In this document: one piece after another, positions 24,416 through 34,405 of the stretch | How the letters are laid out: each line of letters opens with the position of its first letter | How positions within the stretch are numbered: the stretch's first letter is position 1 | Assembly: GCA_903789375.1 (NCBI GenBank) | Contig: CAIFEB010000003.1 | Coordinates: 1 to 60,110 of the forward strand | DNA length: 60,110 nt | Reading direction: 5' to 3' | Origin: an uncultured Eggerthellaceae bacterium | Lineage (GTDB): Bacteria > Actinomycetota > Coriobacteriia > Coriobacteriales > Eggerthellaceae | Translations under genes and position numbers: made by a program | Notes under the pieces: generated by a model | Databases searched by the model: none | What the model was told of the DNA's origin: nothing | What the model saw: only the letters and a program-made list of their open reading frames with translations

Positions 24416-25630
24416 TCAGTCCATATCGTCCTGCTTTACGGGTTTGAACAGGACAAGCAGGATTATTGCGATAAGCGCCATAATCGCGCCCATCAGGAAG
24501 TAGGCGATATCCGCCCCGCCGAAGAAACTCTTCGAAACCATCGTGGCGAAACGCATGGACACAAGCGACGAGATGCCGATGCCCAGCAGAATGAATCCGA
24601 AGTTCGCACCGTTGTTCTTCAGACCGAAGTTCTCAGCTGACCACGTGGGCCAAACCGCGCCCGGAGCGCCAGCTCCAGCAGCCATGAGGAACGCGAGCAC
24701 CAAGAAGAACAGCCCTTGGGCGAAGATCATCGCGATCGAGCATACGAGCACGATGACGCCGAGGAGAACCGCCGTGTTGCGACGCCCGATCTTTCCGACG
24801 ATGACAGGAAAGAACAGACGCCCGAACGCCATGCCGAGACCTGTCACCATGACAACGCCCGTCGAAAGAGCCGGATCGAGTCCATGACCCGCGGCAAGCT
24901 GCTTCAAAATAGGGTTGATTCCGAAAAAGGTCACCGTGATGAACCATATCGATAGAAACATAATCCACATCTGCGGCGTTTTAATCGTTTCCGAGAGCGC
25001 CATCTGCCGTTGCTTCGTAAAATCAACCTGCTTTTTCTCATAGCCATCGGGCGTCCATCCCTCGGGCGGGTTCTTAATCTGCGTCCAGCCGATAAGGCAA
25101 ATCACGAAGAAAATCACCGCAACAACGCGGAAACCTGAGACCACGCCCAGCGACCCGATGACCTTCGAAACGATGGGGCTGAACACGACCGTCGCCAAAC
25201 CAAAGCACGTAACCGTCACTGACGAAGCCATGTTGAGCTTGTCAGGAAACCACTTGTTGGTCGATGCCAGCACCGAGCTGTAGGCAAAACCGACGCCGAA
25301 ACCGCCGATCACCCCGAATGTAAGATACAGAGGCACCGGTCCGATAGGCGCCGTGTACGACGACAGGAACACGCCGGCAGCGAACATGACGATACCGAGA
25401 AGCGTCACCCAACGGGGGCCGATCCTGTCTTGGATACGACCACCGATCAGGCTGCCAATCGAAAAGCATGCGATCATAACCGACGCGGTCAATCCCGAAT
25501 CAGCCGGCGACCATCCATAGCCCGCAATAATGTACCCGCTGAACACACTCCACATGTAAATGATACCCATGCAGATCATGATCAGCGCCGCTGCGACAAG
25601 GCGCACATAGCGCCTGCTACTCGACTCCAT
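24416..25630 (-). CDS. MFS transporter, oxalate/formate antiporter (OFA) family
   Basis: The 404-aa protein has 12 hydrophobic segments and OFA-type features: the N-terminal YMWSVFSGYIIAGYGWS, SIGSLIGGRIQDRIGPRWVT between TM2 and TM3 and GFGVGFAYSSVLASTNKWFP around TM4-5. OFA members exchange small carboxylates, but many gut anaerobe copies have unknown substrates. GGGGAAGGA precedes the ATG. The LysR gene upstream on the same strand is a candidate regulator. Confidence 0.85.
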   Translation of the reverse strand: MESSSRRYVRLVAAALIMICMGIIYMWSVFSGYIIAGYGWSPADSGLTASVMIACFSIGSLIGGRIQDRIGPRWVTLLGIVMFAAGVFLSSYTAPIGPVPLYLTFGVIGGFGVGFAYSSVLASTNKWFPDKLNMASSVTVTCFGLATVVFSPIVSKVIGSLGVVSGFRVVAVIFFVICLIGWTQIKNPPEGWTPDGYEKKQVDFTKQRQMALSETIKTPQMWIMFLSIWFITVTFFGINPILKQLAAGHGLDPALSTGVVMVTGLGMAFGRLFFPVIVGKIGRRNTAVLLGVIVLVCSIAMIFAQGLFFLVLAFLMAAGAGAPGAVWPTWSAENFGLKNNGANFGFILLGIGISSLVSMRFATMVSKSFFGGADIAYFLMGAIMALIAIILLVLFKPVKQDDMD

Positions 25631-25902
25631 GCATCATCCTTCCCCTGATAATCCGGATCGTACGTGTTGGCTCGAGCGTTTTACATAAGACCGGCCTGTG
25701 AAATATGGCGAGCACGCACCGCGTTGGGACATGACTTCCGTGCTGCACCACGCGTCGACGAGTCTGATTGTAGGGTGCTAAGCCGTCATGAGCTAAAGGA
25801 TGAATTCGCATAGGCTGGTGAAAAGAGAGACGCGTCTCGCCACCTTCCTCTATTCTTGCAAACGCATATGGTTCCGCTTTCGAATCAAATTATTCCGAAA
25901 AG

Positions 25903-26829
25903 TCATGCGCCCGCGCCGCTGCATTGATGATCGCGCACGTACCGTGAGAAATGCGAAAGCGTGCTCCCTTCGTCCGCTTTCCGCACGATGACGTACGACT
26001 TCACGGCGAAGTTCGAATCGGCAAACCGCAAGGCGGTCATGTCATTGCGCGAGCATATGCGCTTGTCATCCAGCAAATCAGGTGTGATGAGATAGACGCA
26101 GTCCGCCGGCACATCGAAGAAAAAGCCCGTCTGGGACGTCGGGTTGAATCGATGGAACGTCGGCTCGAAACCGCGCTCGACGCAAAGTTCCGTCACCGAC
26201 TCCTGCAGAGGATAAGACATCTCAATGCTGCTCATGATTGGGACACGCTTGAGATCCTGCGGATTCAAAGCGCCTTTATCCGCAAGCGGGTGGTTTTTGC
26301 TGCACCATACCACCAACGGCTCCTCTATCAGAGGATACGCGTCCGCTACGGGGCCCGGATCTATAGCGCGATTTACGGGGCAGTATTCGATAGTCACATT
26401 GACATCACCGTCCGCGAACGCCTGACGTGGCGTCTTGTAATGCACGTTTCTGAGTACATAGCGAAACGTGCCGCTGTACGTCTTCTTGAATGCCCTCATA
26501 TAGCGTTCCAAAGCCGACATCGCTCCTGAGTACACGAAAGCATCCCAGACGACGATTTCGTTTCCGGTTCCGTCATTGATGCTGCGACAACGCTCAATCG
26601 TATCGCCCAAACGGTTCAACACGTCGATGGAGCCGTTGTACAGACAAATGCCCGCTGGCGTCAGCTGGTTCTTTTCGCCATGCTCGACAAGGTGAACGCC
26701 GATTTCCTTCTCCAACGCGATAAGGTGTTTGCTCATGGTCGACTGCGACATATGAACCTTCTGCGCTGCCTCCTGCACGGTTCTGCTCTCGGCCCATACT
26801 ATGAATTCCCTCAGATATTCAGTTCTCAT
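25903..26829 (-). CDS. LysR-family transcriptional regulator
   Basis: The 308-aa protein has an N-terminal winged helix-turn-helix (MRTEYLREFIVWAESRTVQE, AAQKVHMSQSTMSKHLIALE) and a periplasmic-binding-like C-terminal domain. The start at 26829 follows GAGGGGGACGG; the longer frame has no such site. It lies between the OFA transporter (same strand, 272 bases away) and the divergent AGCS symporter, and could control either. The intergenic region to the symporter contains the inverted repeat CTGCAC-TCA-GTGCAG at 26961-26975, a possible operator. Confidence 0.88.
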   Translation of the reverse strand: MRTEYLREFIVWAESRTVQEAAQKVHMSQSTMSKHLIALEKEIGVHLVEHGEKNQLTPAGICLYNGSIDVLNRLGDTIERCRSINDGTGNEIVVWDAFVYSGAMSALERYMRAFKKTYSGTFRYVLRNVHYKTPRQAFADGDVNVTIEYCPVNRAIDPGPVADAYPLIEEPLVVWCSKNHPLADKGALNPQDLKRVPIMSSIEMSYPLQESVTELCVERGFEPTFHRFNPTSQTGFFFDVPADCVYLITPDLLDDKRICSRNDMTALRFADSNFAVKSYVIVRKADEGSTLSHFSRYVRDHQCSGAGA

Positions 26830-27158
26830 CCGTCCCCCTCGAATGGCGATGAGACTCAGCGAACGCTGCTTCAAACCTGCGCCACGCATGCGCGCGAACC
26901 GTCCCGGGTCCCCGCTTGCTGCGAATTGCTCATGCTAAAAGTATTGCATTCTACGATGCCCTGCACTCAGTGCAGCATGTCCAAACATACGAGCTTGCGA
27001 GTGTGCATCTTGAACACACCGAGCGCGAGACCGCTCCTAGGCACGAGCTGACAGCCACATCTCTCCCCCAGCATTCATATTCTGTCACCGAAGTGTGGAT
27101 TATCAGGCGATTCTCTGCTACAGTGGAGGACTCACACGCAAAACCGAGGGGACTTCTT

Positions 27159-28721
27159 ATGGATCAGATCGTCAAGATCACGGGCGACATCGACACCTTC
27201 ATGTACACCTACATCCTCATCATCATGCTGGTGGTGTCGGGCGTGCTGTTCACCATCCGCACGCACGGAGTGCAGATTCGCCTGTTCAAGGACATGCTCA
27301 GATCCATCACCGAGCAGAAGTACAACGAGGGCGAATCGACGGCGTCGTCGTTCCAGGCGCTTATGATCTCCACCGCCAGCCGCGTGGGCACGGGCAACAT
27401 CGCCGGCGTTTCCACGGCCATCGCCGCGGGCGGCCCGGGCGCGCTGTTCTGGATGTGGGTCATGGCCACGGTCGGCGCGGCGTCGGCGTTCGTCGAGTCC
27501 ACGCTCGCCCAGATCTGGAAGGTGCGTGATGAAAACGGCAGCTTCCGCGGCGGCCCCGCGTACTATATCGCCCAGGGCCTGGGCAAACGCTGGCTCGGCG
27601 TCGTGTTCTCCATCACGCTCATCGCATGCTTCGCGTTCGGCTTCAACGCGCTGCAGGCGTACAACGCGTCCTCGACGCTCGAGGTGTACATGCCCGGCTA
27701 TTTCTCCAGCCCGCTCGTGGTGGGCATCGCGCTGTTCCTGGCGGCAATGATGGCCATCTGTATCTTCGGCGGCGGCGCGCGTATCAGCTTCTTCACGTCG
27801 ATTCTCGTGCCCATCATGGCCATCGCCTACCTGGCCATCGCGCTGTTCGTCACGTTCTCGCACGCGGCCGACCTGCCGTCGGTGTTCGGGCTCATCTTCT
27901 CATCCGCATTCGACATGCGTTCGTTCGCCGGCGGCTTCGCCGGGTCGGTGGTGTCGTGGGGCATCAAGCGCGGCCTGTACTCCAACGAGGCCGGCATGGG
28001 ATCCGCCCCCAACGCCGCAGCCGCCGCTTCGGTGTCGCACCCGGTCAAGCAGGGTCTCGTGCAGACGTTCTCTGTGTTCATCGACACGATGATCATCTGC
28101 ACATGCACCGGCATGATGGTGCTCGTGTTCTACGCGGGCAGCGGCCTTGAGACCATCACAGACCCGGTGACCCACATCACGTCTTTCGTGAACCCCGCAA
28201 CCGGCGGCGTGCTCACGGGCATGCCGCTCGTGCAGGAGGCGCTGCGCTACTCGCTCGGCGATTTCGGCGTGAACTTCATCACGTTCTCCATCTTCCTGTT
28301 CGCATTTTCAAGCCTGCTCGGCAACTACTACTATGCCGAGAGCAACATCCGCTTCATCAGAGACAGCCGTCCCGTCATCATCGTGTTCCGCGTGTTCTGC
28401 GTGGTCGTGGTGTTCTGGGGCGCGCAAGCCGGATTCGACCTGGTGTGGAACTGCGCGGACATCTTCATGGGATTCCAAGCGTTCGTAAACCTGATTGCGC
28501 TGTTCGCGCTAGGCGGCTGGGCCATCAAAGCGCTGCACGATTACGAGAGTCAGAAAGCCGCGGGCAAGAACCCGGTGTTTCTGGCCAGCTCCATCCCGGG
28601 GCTTCCTAAGACTGTGTGCTGGCATGAGACGCCCGAGCAGCTTGAAGCCGACGCCAACCGAGGTGACCTGGCCGAACAGGCGAAGATCAAGAACCAGGTC
28701 GAGCAGATGCTGAACGATTAG
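27159..28721 (+). CDS. Alanine/glycine:cation symporter, AGCS family
   Basis: The 520-aa protein has about 11 TM segments and AGCS motifs, including FQALMISTASRVGTGNIAGV near residue 65, WMWVMATVGAASAFVESTLA and RGLYSNEAGMGSAPNAAAAA. AGCS proteins import alanine or glycine with Na+ or H+. The ATG at 27159 follows CGAGGGGA; the longer frame upstream is not coding-like. The cytoplasmic tail is charged and ends QVEQMLND. No glycine riboswitch is visible upstream. Divergent from the LysR gene. Confidence 0.9.
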   Translation: MDQIVKITGDIDTFMYTYILIIMLVVSGVLFTIRTHGVQIRLFKDMLRSITEQKYNEGESTASSFQALMISTASRVGTGNIAGVSTAIAAGGPGALFWMWVMATVGAASAFVESTLAQIWKVRDENGSFRGGPAYYIAQGLGKRWLGVVFSITLIACFAFGFNALQAYNASSTLEVYMPGYFSSPLVVGIALFLAAMMAICIFGGGARISFFTSILVPIMAIAYLAIALFVTFSHAADLPSVFGLIFSSAFDMRSFAGGFAGSVVSWGIKRGLYSNEAGMGSAPNAAAAASVSHPVKQGLVQTFSVFIDTMIICTCTGMMVLVFYAGSGLETITDPVTHITSFVNPATGGVLTGMPLVQEALRYSLGDFGVNFITFSIFLFAFSSLLGNYYYAESNIRFIRDSRPVIIVFRVFCVVVVFWGAQAGFDLVWNCADIFMGFQAFVNLIALFALGGWAIKALHDYESQKAAGKNPVFLASSIPGLPKTVCWHETPEQLEADANRGDLAEQAKIKNQVEQMLND

Positions 28722-28871
28722 CCGTTGCGGCTGCCGTATGTTCCTCCAGCCGGCTCGTCGCTGAGCGGCGTCGGCGCATCGATTCCCTACACACCATGCA
28801 ACCGGGAAACGCGCTTTCCCCGGTGCGGAGATTGCCGGACGTTGGGACTCGATTGAGTCTGCGGGCAAGGC

Positions 28872-29171
28872 TTACGCCGGATCGGCGCTGTTGAGACGCA
28901 GAACGTTCATCTGCAGCTCATGGACGTCCTCGGACGTCACGTCGGCGGAAACATCCTCCCCTGCCTCGTAACGCGCGTCGGTCGCGAGACAGCGCCTGAT
29001 GAACGCCTCGTTTTCGGCCGAGAGCATGCGCAGGTCGCGCGCCGTTTGGAAGCAGGCGTCCAAATCGGTCGTCTTGCCGACGCGCCACAGATGCAGCTTC
29101 GCCAAATTCACCGAGCCGTGGAAACGCCGTACGAGCGACGGACCCTCCGATGCCGTTTCGTCTTGATTCAT
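28872..29171 (-). CDS. Small hypothetical protein
   Basis: This 99-aa acidic protein (MNQDETASEGPSLVRRFHGS ...) is predicted soluble, mostly helical, with no recognised motif. The start has a GAGGGGAGACC site upstream. It is convergent with the AGCS gene and followed upstream by a gene-free stretch. The coding call rests on codon usage and ribosome-binding site only. Confidence 0.5.
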   Translation of the reverse strand: MNQDETASEGPSLVRRFHGSVNLAKLHLWRVGKTTDLDACFQTARDLRMLSAENEAFIRRCLATDARYEAGEDVSADVTSEDVHELQMNVLRLNSADPA

Positions 29172-29204
29172 GGTCTCCCCTCCCGTGACAACGCTTGCAG
29201 TCTA

Positions 29205-29343
29205 GCAGTCCTGCGTCCGGGGCGCGAATCCAGCGTACCCACCACTGCGGTTCTTTAGGCAATGAATGTCGCAGCATGAGCGCGTTGCGAGACACGCGAG
29301 AAGCGTCCCGCCAGGCACCCGCAGTCCTGCGTCTGGGGCGCGA
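29205..29343. repeat. Pair of 23-bp direct repeats in a gene-free region
   Basis: GCAGTCCTGCGTCCGGGGCG plus CGA (29205-29227) recurs with one change at 29321-29343, 116 bases apart. Nothing else recognisable is seen in 29172-29628. The copies may belong to a dispersed intergenic repeat family or mark an insertion scar. Confidence 0.55.
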
Positions 29344-29628
29344 CTGTCGCAGCCCACCCAGACGAGCTCTCGATCAGTCGCGCGCCTGCGTGCGCCACCA
29401 GCTGAAAACGCGCCCAAACAGGAACCCCTCGCCATACAGCCTCCTTTGCAAGATTCATCCCCATCCCTGCGAAATCGAATAACGAACACCTGTGGCATGC
29501 CTGCATAATCTACCGAAGCGCCCGACAGGGGCGCGGGAAGCACGTGCGGCGACGGATTCGCCCCTTCCCGCGAGCGGGCGCGCGTTCGAGGGAGGCGACC
29601 GGGCGACATCAGCCCAGAAGGGGACCGC

Positions 29629-30489
29629 ATGAGACCGTACAAGACCGTCATCTACAGCTTCTTTTTGGGAGGATTGCTCGCGCTAATCGCGCAGACGTTC
29701 CTCGTCCTGACAACCGCCGCACTCACCGGCACGCCGCTCGAGCTCCTCACCGGCAGCTCGGTGCTCGTGCTCATGGGCGTCATCGGCTGTATCTTCGGCG
29801 GCCTGGCCATCTACCAGTATTTCGAGGAATGGGCGACGTTCGGCGCGCTGCTGCCGTTTTCGGGATTCGCCATGGCCGTGGGCATGAAGATGATCGTGCC
29901 GCACTGCAACGGGGCGTCCACCGCTCAGTCCATCGGCAAGGGCCTGTGGCTCGTCATCTGGTTCAACGCTGTCGGCGCCGCATCGTGCATCCTGTTCGGC
30001 TTCATCTGCGCGAAGGCGGGCGTGCAGGCGCCGGTCTTCCCGAAGACGTCGTCGAGCATGATCTTTCCCGCCGCGTTTCTGATGGGCGGCATCCTGACCG
30101 CGTTCTTCCAGATCGTGTGGCTTGCGTACAAGAAGGTATCGGCGAAGGCCGCGCCCGTGTGGGTGCTGCTCGCGGCCTGGCTCTGCGGCGCCCTCTTCGC
30201 GCCATGCGGGCTGTCGAGCTTTCTGGCGAACACGTTCGGCGAGGGCTTCACGGTGATGATTCCCGTCGGCGGCTACAACATGTACAACGTGGGCGCGCAG
30301 TTCGCCGCCGGCCAGGTGAGCGCCGGCCTCACGCACCTGGCATCGTTCTTCATCGCCGTGTTCTTCCTGTTCTTCACCGGGCTTCTGACGTTTCTGATCT
30401 ACCGGGCGAAGTACGGCACCGCCACCGTGCACGACGTGCATCTGGCGCGCGCGAAAGCCGACGTCGCCCGCCTTTCCGGCAAGAAATAG
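29629..30489 (+). CDS. SpoVA-like integral membrane protein
   Basis: The 286-aa protein has seven or eight TM segments and SpoVAC/SpoVAE-like signatures, notably FEEWATFGALLPFSGFAMAV, similar to the VLPFSGLVSAVAG stretch of the SpoVAC-like gene at 42608-42997. It is longer than single SpoVA subunits and may correspond to two SpoVA-type units. SpoVA proteins form dipicolinate channels in spore-formers; the presumed host does not sporulate, so the cargo here is unknown. GAAGGGGA precedes the ATG. The gene is single and is closed by a bidirectional terminator. Confidence 0.65.
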   Translation: MRPYKTVIYSFFLGGLLALIAQTFLVLTTAALTGTPLELLTGSSVLVLMGVIGCIFGGLAIYQYFEEWATFGALLPFSGFAMAVGMKMIVPHCNGASTAQSIGKGLWLVIWFNAVGAASCILFGFICAKAGVQAPVFPKTSSSMIFPAAFLMGGILTAFFQIVWLAYKKVSAKAAPVWVLLAAWLCGALFAPCGLSSFLANTFGEGFTVMIPVGGYNMYNVGAQFAAGQVSAGLTHLASFFIAVFFLFFTGLLTFLIYRAKYGTATVHDVHLARAKADVARLSGKK

Positions 30490-30518
30490 ACGCACGATAA
30501 ATCGTTGTCTATAAACAG

Positions 30519-30557
30519 GAGCGCCCCCTGCGGATTGGATTTTCGCAGGGGGCGCTC
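30519..30557. terminator. Bidirectional hairpin between convergent genes
   Basis: GAGCGCCCCCTGCG (30519-30532) pairs perfectly with CGCAGGGGGCGCTC (30544-30557), 14 bp with an 11-base loop, between the SpoVA-like gene and the convergent symporter. No T-run follows in either direction. Confidence 0.65.
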
Positions 30558-30575
30558 ATCGCGTTTGGGGAGCGC

Positions 30576-32057
30576 TTACTTCGACTGTACCTCGGGTGGA
30601 TCGATGTGCTCGAACTTGTCGGGCGAACCCGCCTCGCCGATCTCGGTCGGCTCGCCGTGCGCCGTGAACTCGTCCACGTCGGTGGGCTCTTTCGGATGCT
30701 CCAGCTGGGCCATGTCGACGCTTTCGGTGTCGTTGTTCTTGAAGACCGACACGTCGAGCAGGCCGGACAGCTTGGCCATGATGGTCGTGACCACCGCGTC
30801 GCCCGTGATGTTGATGGCCGTGCGGCCCATGTCCAGGATGCGGTCGATGCCCATGATCATGGCAACGCCTTCCGCGGGCAGGCCGACCGAGTTGAACACC
30901 ATGGCGAGCATGATCGTGCCAACGCCGGGAACGCCCGCCGTGCCGATCGACGCGGCCACGGCCGTGAGCACGACGGTGCCGAGCGCCGTCGGTGTCAGCG
31001 TGATGCCGAACGCCTGCGCGATGAAGATAACGGCTGCGCCCTGCATGATGGCGGTGCCGTCCATGTTGATGGTGGCGCCGAGCGGAATCGTGAACGACGC
31101 AACCTGCGGGTCGACGCCGACCTTCTTCTCGAGCGTCTCCATGTTCAGCGGGATGGTGGCGTTCGACGAGCTGGTCGAGAACGCGAACAGCATGACCGGC
31201 AGGAACTTGCGCAGGAAGTGGAACGGATTCAGGCGCGTGAACGCGAACAGCAGGAGCATGTACACGACGAGCAGCTGAACCGCGAGGCCCAGATACACCG
31301 TGCCGATGAACTTGATCATGGGCAGGATGCCGCCGATGCCGAGATTGGCGAACGTGCGCGCGATCAGGCAGAAGATACCGACGGGCGCCACCTTCAGCAC
31401 GAGGCCGATCATCTTCATCATGACGGCGTTGAACTGCGTGAAGAAGCGGTTCACCGTGGCCACCTTCTTGCCCAGACGTCCCAGAATGAACCCAAGCACG
31501 AGCGCGAAGAAGATGATCTGCAGCATGTTGCCGCTGTTCATAGCCGCGATGATGTTGGTCGGCACGATGTTGATGAGCATGTCGGTGACCGACTGGTCGG
31601 TCGACGTGGTCTTCGGCTCGACGCGCGTGATCGCGTTCATGTCCAGCCCGATGCCCGGATTGGTCATCTGCGCGAGCCAGATCGAGATGATCACGGCGAG
31701 CGCCGTGGTGAGCAGGTACATGACGATGGTACCCACACCCACTTTGCCGAGCAGCTTCGGGTCGCTCATCGACGCTGCGCCGCACACGATCGAGCAGAAC
31801 ACGAGCGGCACGACGAGCATCTGCATCAAGCGGATGAACCACTGGCCGAAGACGTAGAAGATGCCTTCGATGACGATGCTGTCGAAGGCCGAGCCGCTCG
31901 GCACTGCCAGGCTGCAGATGATGCCGACGATGATGCCGGCTGCCAACGAAATCAGGATGACCGTGGTCAGGCTGACCTTCTTCCCCTTCTTCTCAGGCTG
32001 TTGCTGCGGCGTGGCCGCCGCGCCCTGTTCTTGCGGGGCTGTGCTTGTTTTGCCCAT
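30576..32057 (-). CDS. Dicarboxylate/amino acid:cation symporter, DAACS (GltP/DctA-type) family
   Basis: The 493-aa protein has eight TM segments plus re-entrant loops, with the family signatures FAFSTSSSNATIPLNMETLE (Ser-rich hairpin 1), PLGATINMDGTAI (TM7) and SIGTAGVPGVGTIMLAMVFN (hairpin 2). The family imports glutamate, aspartate, serine/threonine or C4-dicarboxylates with Na+ or H+. The ATG at 32057 follows GGATGGAG; the ATG four codons earlier is less well placed. The C-terminal 55 residues are acidic and cytosolic. Confidence 0.9.
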   Translation of the reverse strand: MGKTSTAPQEQGAAATPQQQPEKKGKKVSLTTVILISLAAGIIVGIICSLAVPSGSAFDSIVIEGIFYVFGQWFIRLMQMLVVPLVFCSIVCGAASMSDPKLLGKVGVGTIVMYLLTTALAVIISIWLAQMTNPGIGLDMNAITRVEPKTTSTDQSVTDMLINIVPTNIIAAMNSGNMLQIIFFALVLGFILGRLGKKVATVNRFFTQFNAVMMKMIGLVLKVAPVGIFCLIARTFANLGIGGILPMIKFIGTVYLGLAVQLLVVYMLLLFAFTRLNPFHFLRKFLPVMLFAFSTSSSNATIPLNMETLEKKVGVDPQVASFTIPLGATINMDGTAIMQGAAVIFIAQAFGITLTPTALGTVVLTAVAASIGTAGVPGVGTIMLAMVFNSVGLPAEGVAMIMGIDRILDMGRTAINITGDAVVTTIMAKLSGLLDVSVFKNNDTESVDMAQLEHPKEPTDVDEFTAHGEPTEIGEAGSPDKFEHIDPPEVQSK

Positions 32058-32589
32058 GTGACACTCCATCCTGTTCGTACGCTGCGGGACAAAATCCGAG
32101 AAATTGTAGCATTATGACCAGCTGCGATGCGGCGTAGGTGTCAGTTTGCAAACGATATCCCCGTTACCCTTCACAAATGGGGGCTCGATGCTCTCTTGGG
32201 AGGCGCCGCACAAGTGGCTGCGTCGGACGAGTGCGCCTGTTCGCTCCGGGCACGCGCCCGAAGCGCGCTTTGGACACCGACCTTCATCGTTCGCTCCGGA
32301 CGCAAGCGTTGCCGCGCGGAGAACGTGAACGCCCCGCATCCTGTGTTTATCGAGGTGGGTATTACTCCGGAAATGTTCGGGCCCTACAATGCTTTCCGTT
32401 GCGATGCCGCATCGCCATCGCCCGGAACCGCGGCATGTCGGCACCATCTGGCGCGCTGCGGAGCCATCCCCGCGAAACGATGCCCCGTCATCGTCGCAAA
32501 GAGGCGCGCCCCATCGTCGCGACAGCACCATCAAGCAGCTTGCCTCGCAACCTGAACCCGCCCACCGGCGAATACGGATAGGAGCGCCC
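32058..32589. other. Gene-free stretch
   Basis: Open frames here on both strands are arginine- and serine-rich with no domain-like sequence. Only the ribosome-binding site of the flavodoxin (ATAGGAG near 32577) is recognisable. Confidence 0.5.
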
Positions 32590-33351
32590 ATGCGTCAGGA
32601 ACGAAATCTCACGCGCCGTGGCTTTCTCGGAGCGCTCGGCGCCTGCGCGCTCGCGGGGAGCGCAGCGCTTGCGGGATGCGGTCGCTCGTCAGGCGTCTCG
32701 GATGCAGCCGACGTCACCGAAGGAACAGCCAAGGAAGCGGCGGCCGCGAATGCGGCTGAGGGCTCGCCCGCGGCGGCAGGCGTTGCGAACACGTCCGCAA
32801 CCGACGAGAAGCCGAAGGTGCTGATCGCGTACTTCTCGGGGACGGGCCACACCGCGCGCGTCGCGACCGAGATGGCCGCGCGCACCGGCGCCGACCTCTT
32901 CCCTCTGGAGCCCATCGTTCCCTACACGGCCGACGACCTGGACTACAGCGATCCGCAAAGCCGCGTGCGCATCGAGTACGCCGACGAGGACCTGCGTGAC
33001 GTGCCGCTCGTCGCTTCAGTCCCCGACAATTTCGACACGTACGACGCAGTCATCATCGGCTTTCCCATCTGGTGGGAGAACGCCGCATGGCCCGTGCTGT
33101 CGTTTTGCGAGGACAACGATTTCCACGACATGTCGTACGCCGTGTTCTGCACGTCGGACATGCCGCTACCGTCCGACGAGACGCAGCTCGGCGACGCCCG
33201 CGACACGATTCGGGCGCTCATCGGCACCGACGTCGACTACGTGGCGGGCGCGCGGTTCATGCCCGACGAGAGTCTGAGCACCGTCGACGCATGGGTCGAG
33301 AACCTCGCGTTCACCACCCGCGCGCAGAAGATGCGCGACCGCGAGCTGTAG
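32590..33351 (+). CDS. Exported flavodoxin-like lipoprotein with Tat-type signal
   Basis: The 253-aa protein starts MRQERNLTRRGFLGALGACA and has a lipobox-like AALAGC, so it is probably Tat-exported and lipid-anchored. After a 45-residue Ala/Glu linker comes a flavodoxin domain: KVLIAYFSGTGHTARVATEM (FMN phosphate loop), AVIIGFPIWWENAAWPVLSF and a C-terminal VDAWVENLAF. The family binds FMN and handles low-potential electrons; extracellular versions are common in Eggerthellaceae. The start follows TAGGAGCG. It is convergent with the peptidase pseudogene. Confidence 0.85.
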   Translation: MRQERNLTRRGFLGALGACALAGSAALAGCGRSSGVSDAADVTEGTAKEAAAANAAEGSPAAAGVANTSATDEKPKVLIAYFSGTGHTARVATEMAARTGADLFPLEPIVPYTADDLDYSDPQSRVRIEYADEDLRDVPLVASVPDNFDTYDAVIIGFPIWWENAAWPVLSFCEDNDFHDMSYAVFCTSDMPLPSDETQLGDARDTIRALIGTDVDYVAGARFMPDESLSTVDAWVENLAFTTRAQKMRDREL

Positions 33352-33362
33352 GAAGCGAAGCC

Positions 33363-34183
33363 TTACGCGATGACGAGCGCGAGGCTTCCCATGACCTCGT
33401 AGATGCGCTGGAATGCCCACGCATCGCGCTCGACGACGCCGTCGAGCGAATCGGCTACGGTCACGGTGCCCGCGTCGCGGTCGAACCCGCAGAGCACCAC
33501 CGCATGGCTGCCGTCGCGCATGACGTAGCCGTCGCTTTCGCCCAGCACGATGCCGGGCTCCTGCATCCTCACGGTCGTCCACACGATGACCGGCTCGCCC
33601 TGCTCAACGTATTGCAGAAGCTCCGCCATCGACGACCCGCTGATGTCGGACGCGCGCAGGTCGGACGCGCTGTTCTCGAGGAAATCGTTGGCGGCGTCGG
33701 TCAGGCCAGGCGCCATGATGCAGCCGCCGTCTTCGGAGAACGGGTTGCCCAGAAACGCGTAGACGAAATCGCTCGCGCTGCGTGGAACCCATTCACCGCG
33801 AGCTCGGTCTTGCTCAGCGAGAAACCCCAGAACCGCAGCAGGTTCGTGAGCGCCACCGACTCGCAGCCGGTGGGCAGCTCGGGATTCTGCAGGTAGCACG
33901 GCACGTCGAGCGCCGCCTGCGCGACGGCGGCCGTTTCGACGGCGGCGGGCTCGGCGGCTCGCGCCTGCGCGACGCCGATGCCGTTCGCGCGCGCTGCGAC
34001 CGTGTGCGTGTCCGCATGCGCCGACACGGGATGCGCGTCGCATACGTCCGCATAGGCGATGCGCGCGACGCCGCTCGCCGCGCAGCCGAACACCCCGGCC
34101 GTGAGCAGGCACTTCATAAACGTCCGCCGCGAAACCGGGGCGGCGACCCGCTCCATTTGCCCGCCCATCTGCTGCGCTCCCAT
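33363..34183 (-). pseudogene. Tat-exported C39-like peptidase with a single-base frameshift
   Basis: The N-terminal frame (34183 to about 33797) has a Tat signal (SRRTFMKCLLTAGVF) and the catalytic-Cys region VPCYLQNPELPTGCESVALT. The downstream frame continues the same domain (WVPRSASDFVYAFLG, IMAPGLTDAANDFLE) to the His/Asp part (DGSHAVVLCGFDRDAGTVTV, ADSLDG). The two join if one base is restored in the short C run at 33796-33797 (plus strand). Homologues are cysteine peptidases of the C39-like group (PF13529). GAGGAGGA before the ATG is intact, so the lesion looks recent, or is a sequencing error. Confidence 0.85.
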
Positions 34184-34405
34184 CAGGTCCTCCTCAAAGC
34201 AACGGATACAACCGCCTCAATCGCCAGGGCGCGGACAGGCGTTTTCGCCCGCGATCCGAACGCACAGGTATCGATTGGCTTGCATCCTACGAATCGTTGC
34301 TTAAGTTACGCTGAAGGGGCGCACCTGATGAACCGCGCTGCATTGCATCGGTCTCCTTGAAGGCAGAGTTCATGCATGCACGGGCACGCAAGCCCAAAGC
34401 TCGAT

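Noticed and set aside
26830-27158. Glycine riboswitch before the AGCS symporter
   Set aside because: The region lacks the conserved glycine-aptamer core; only a short inverted repeat is visible.
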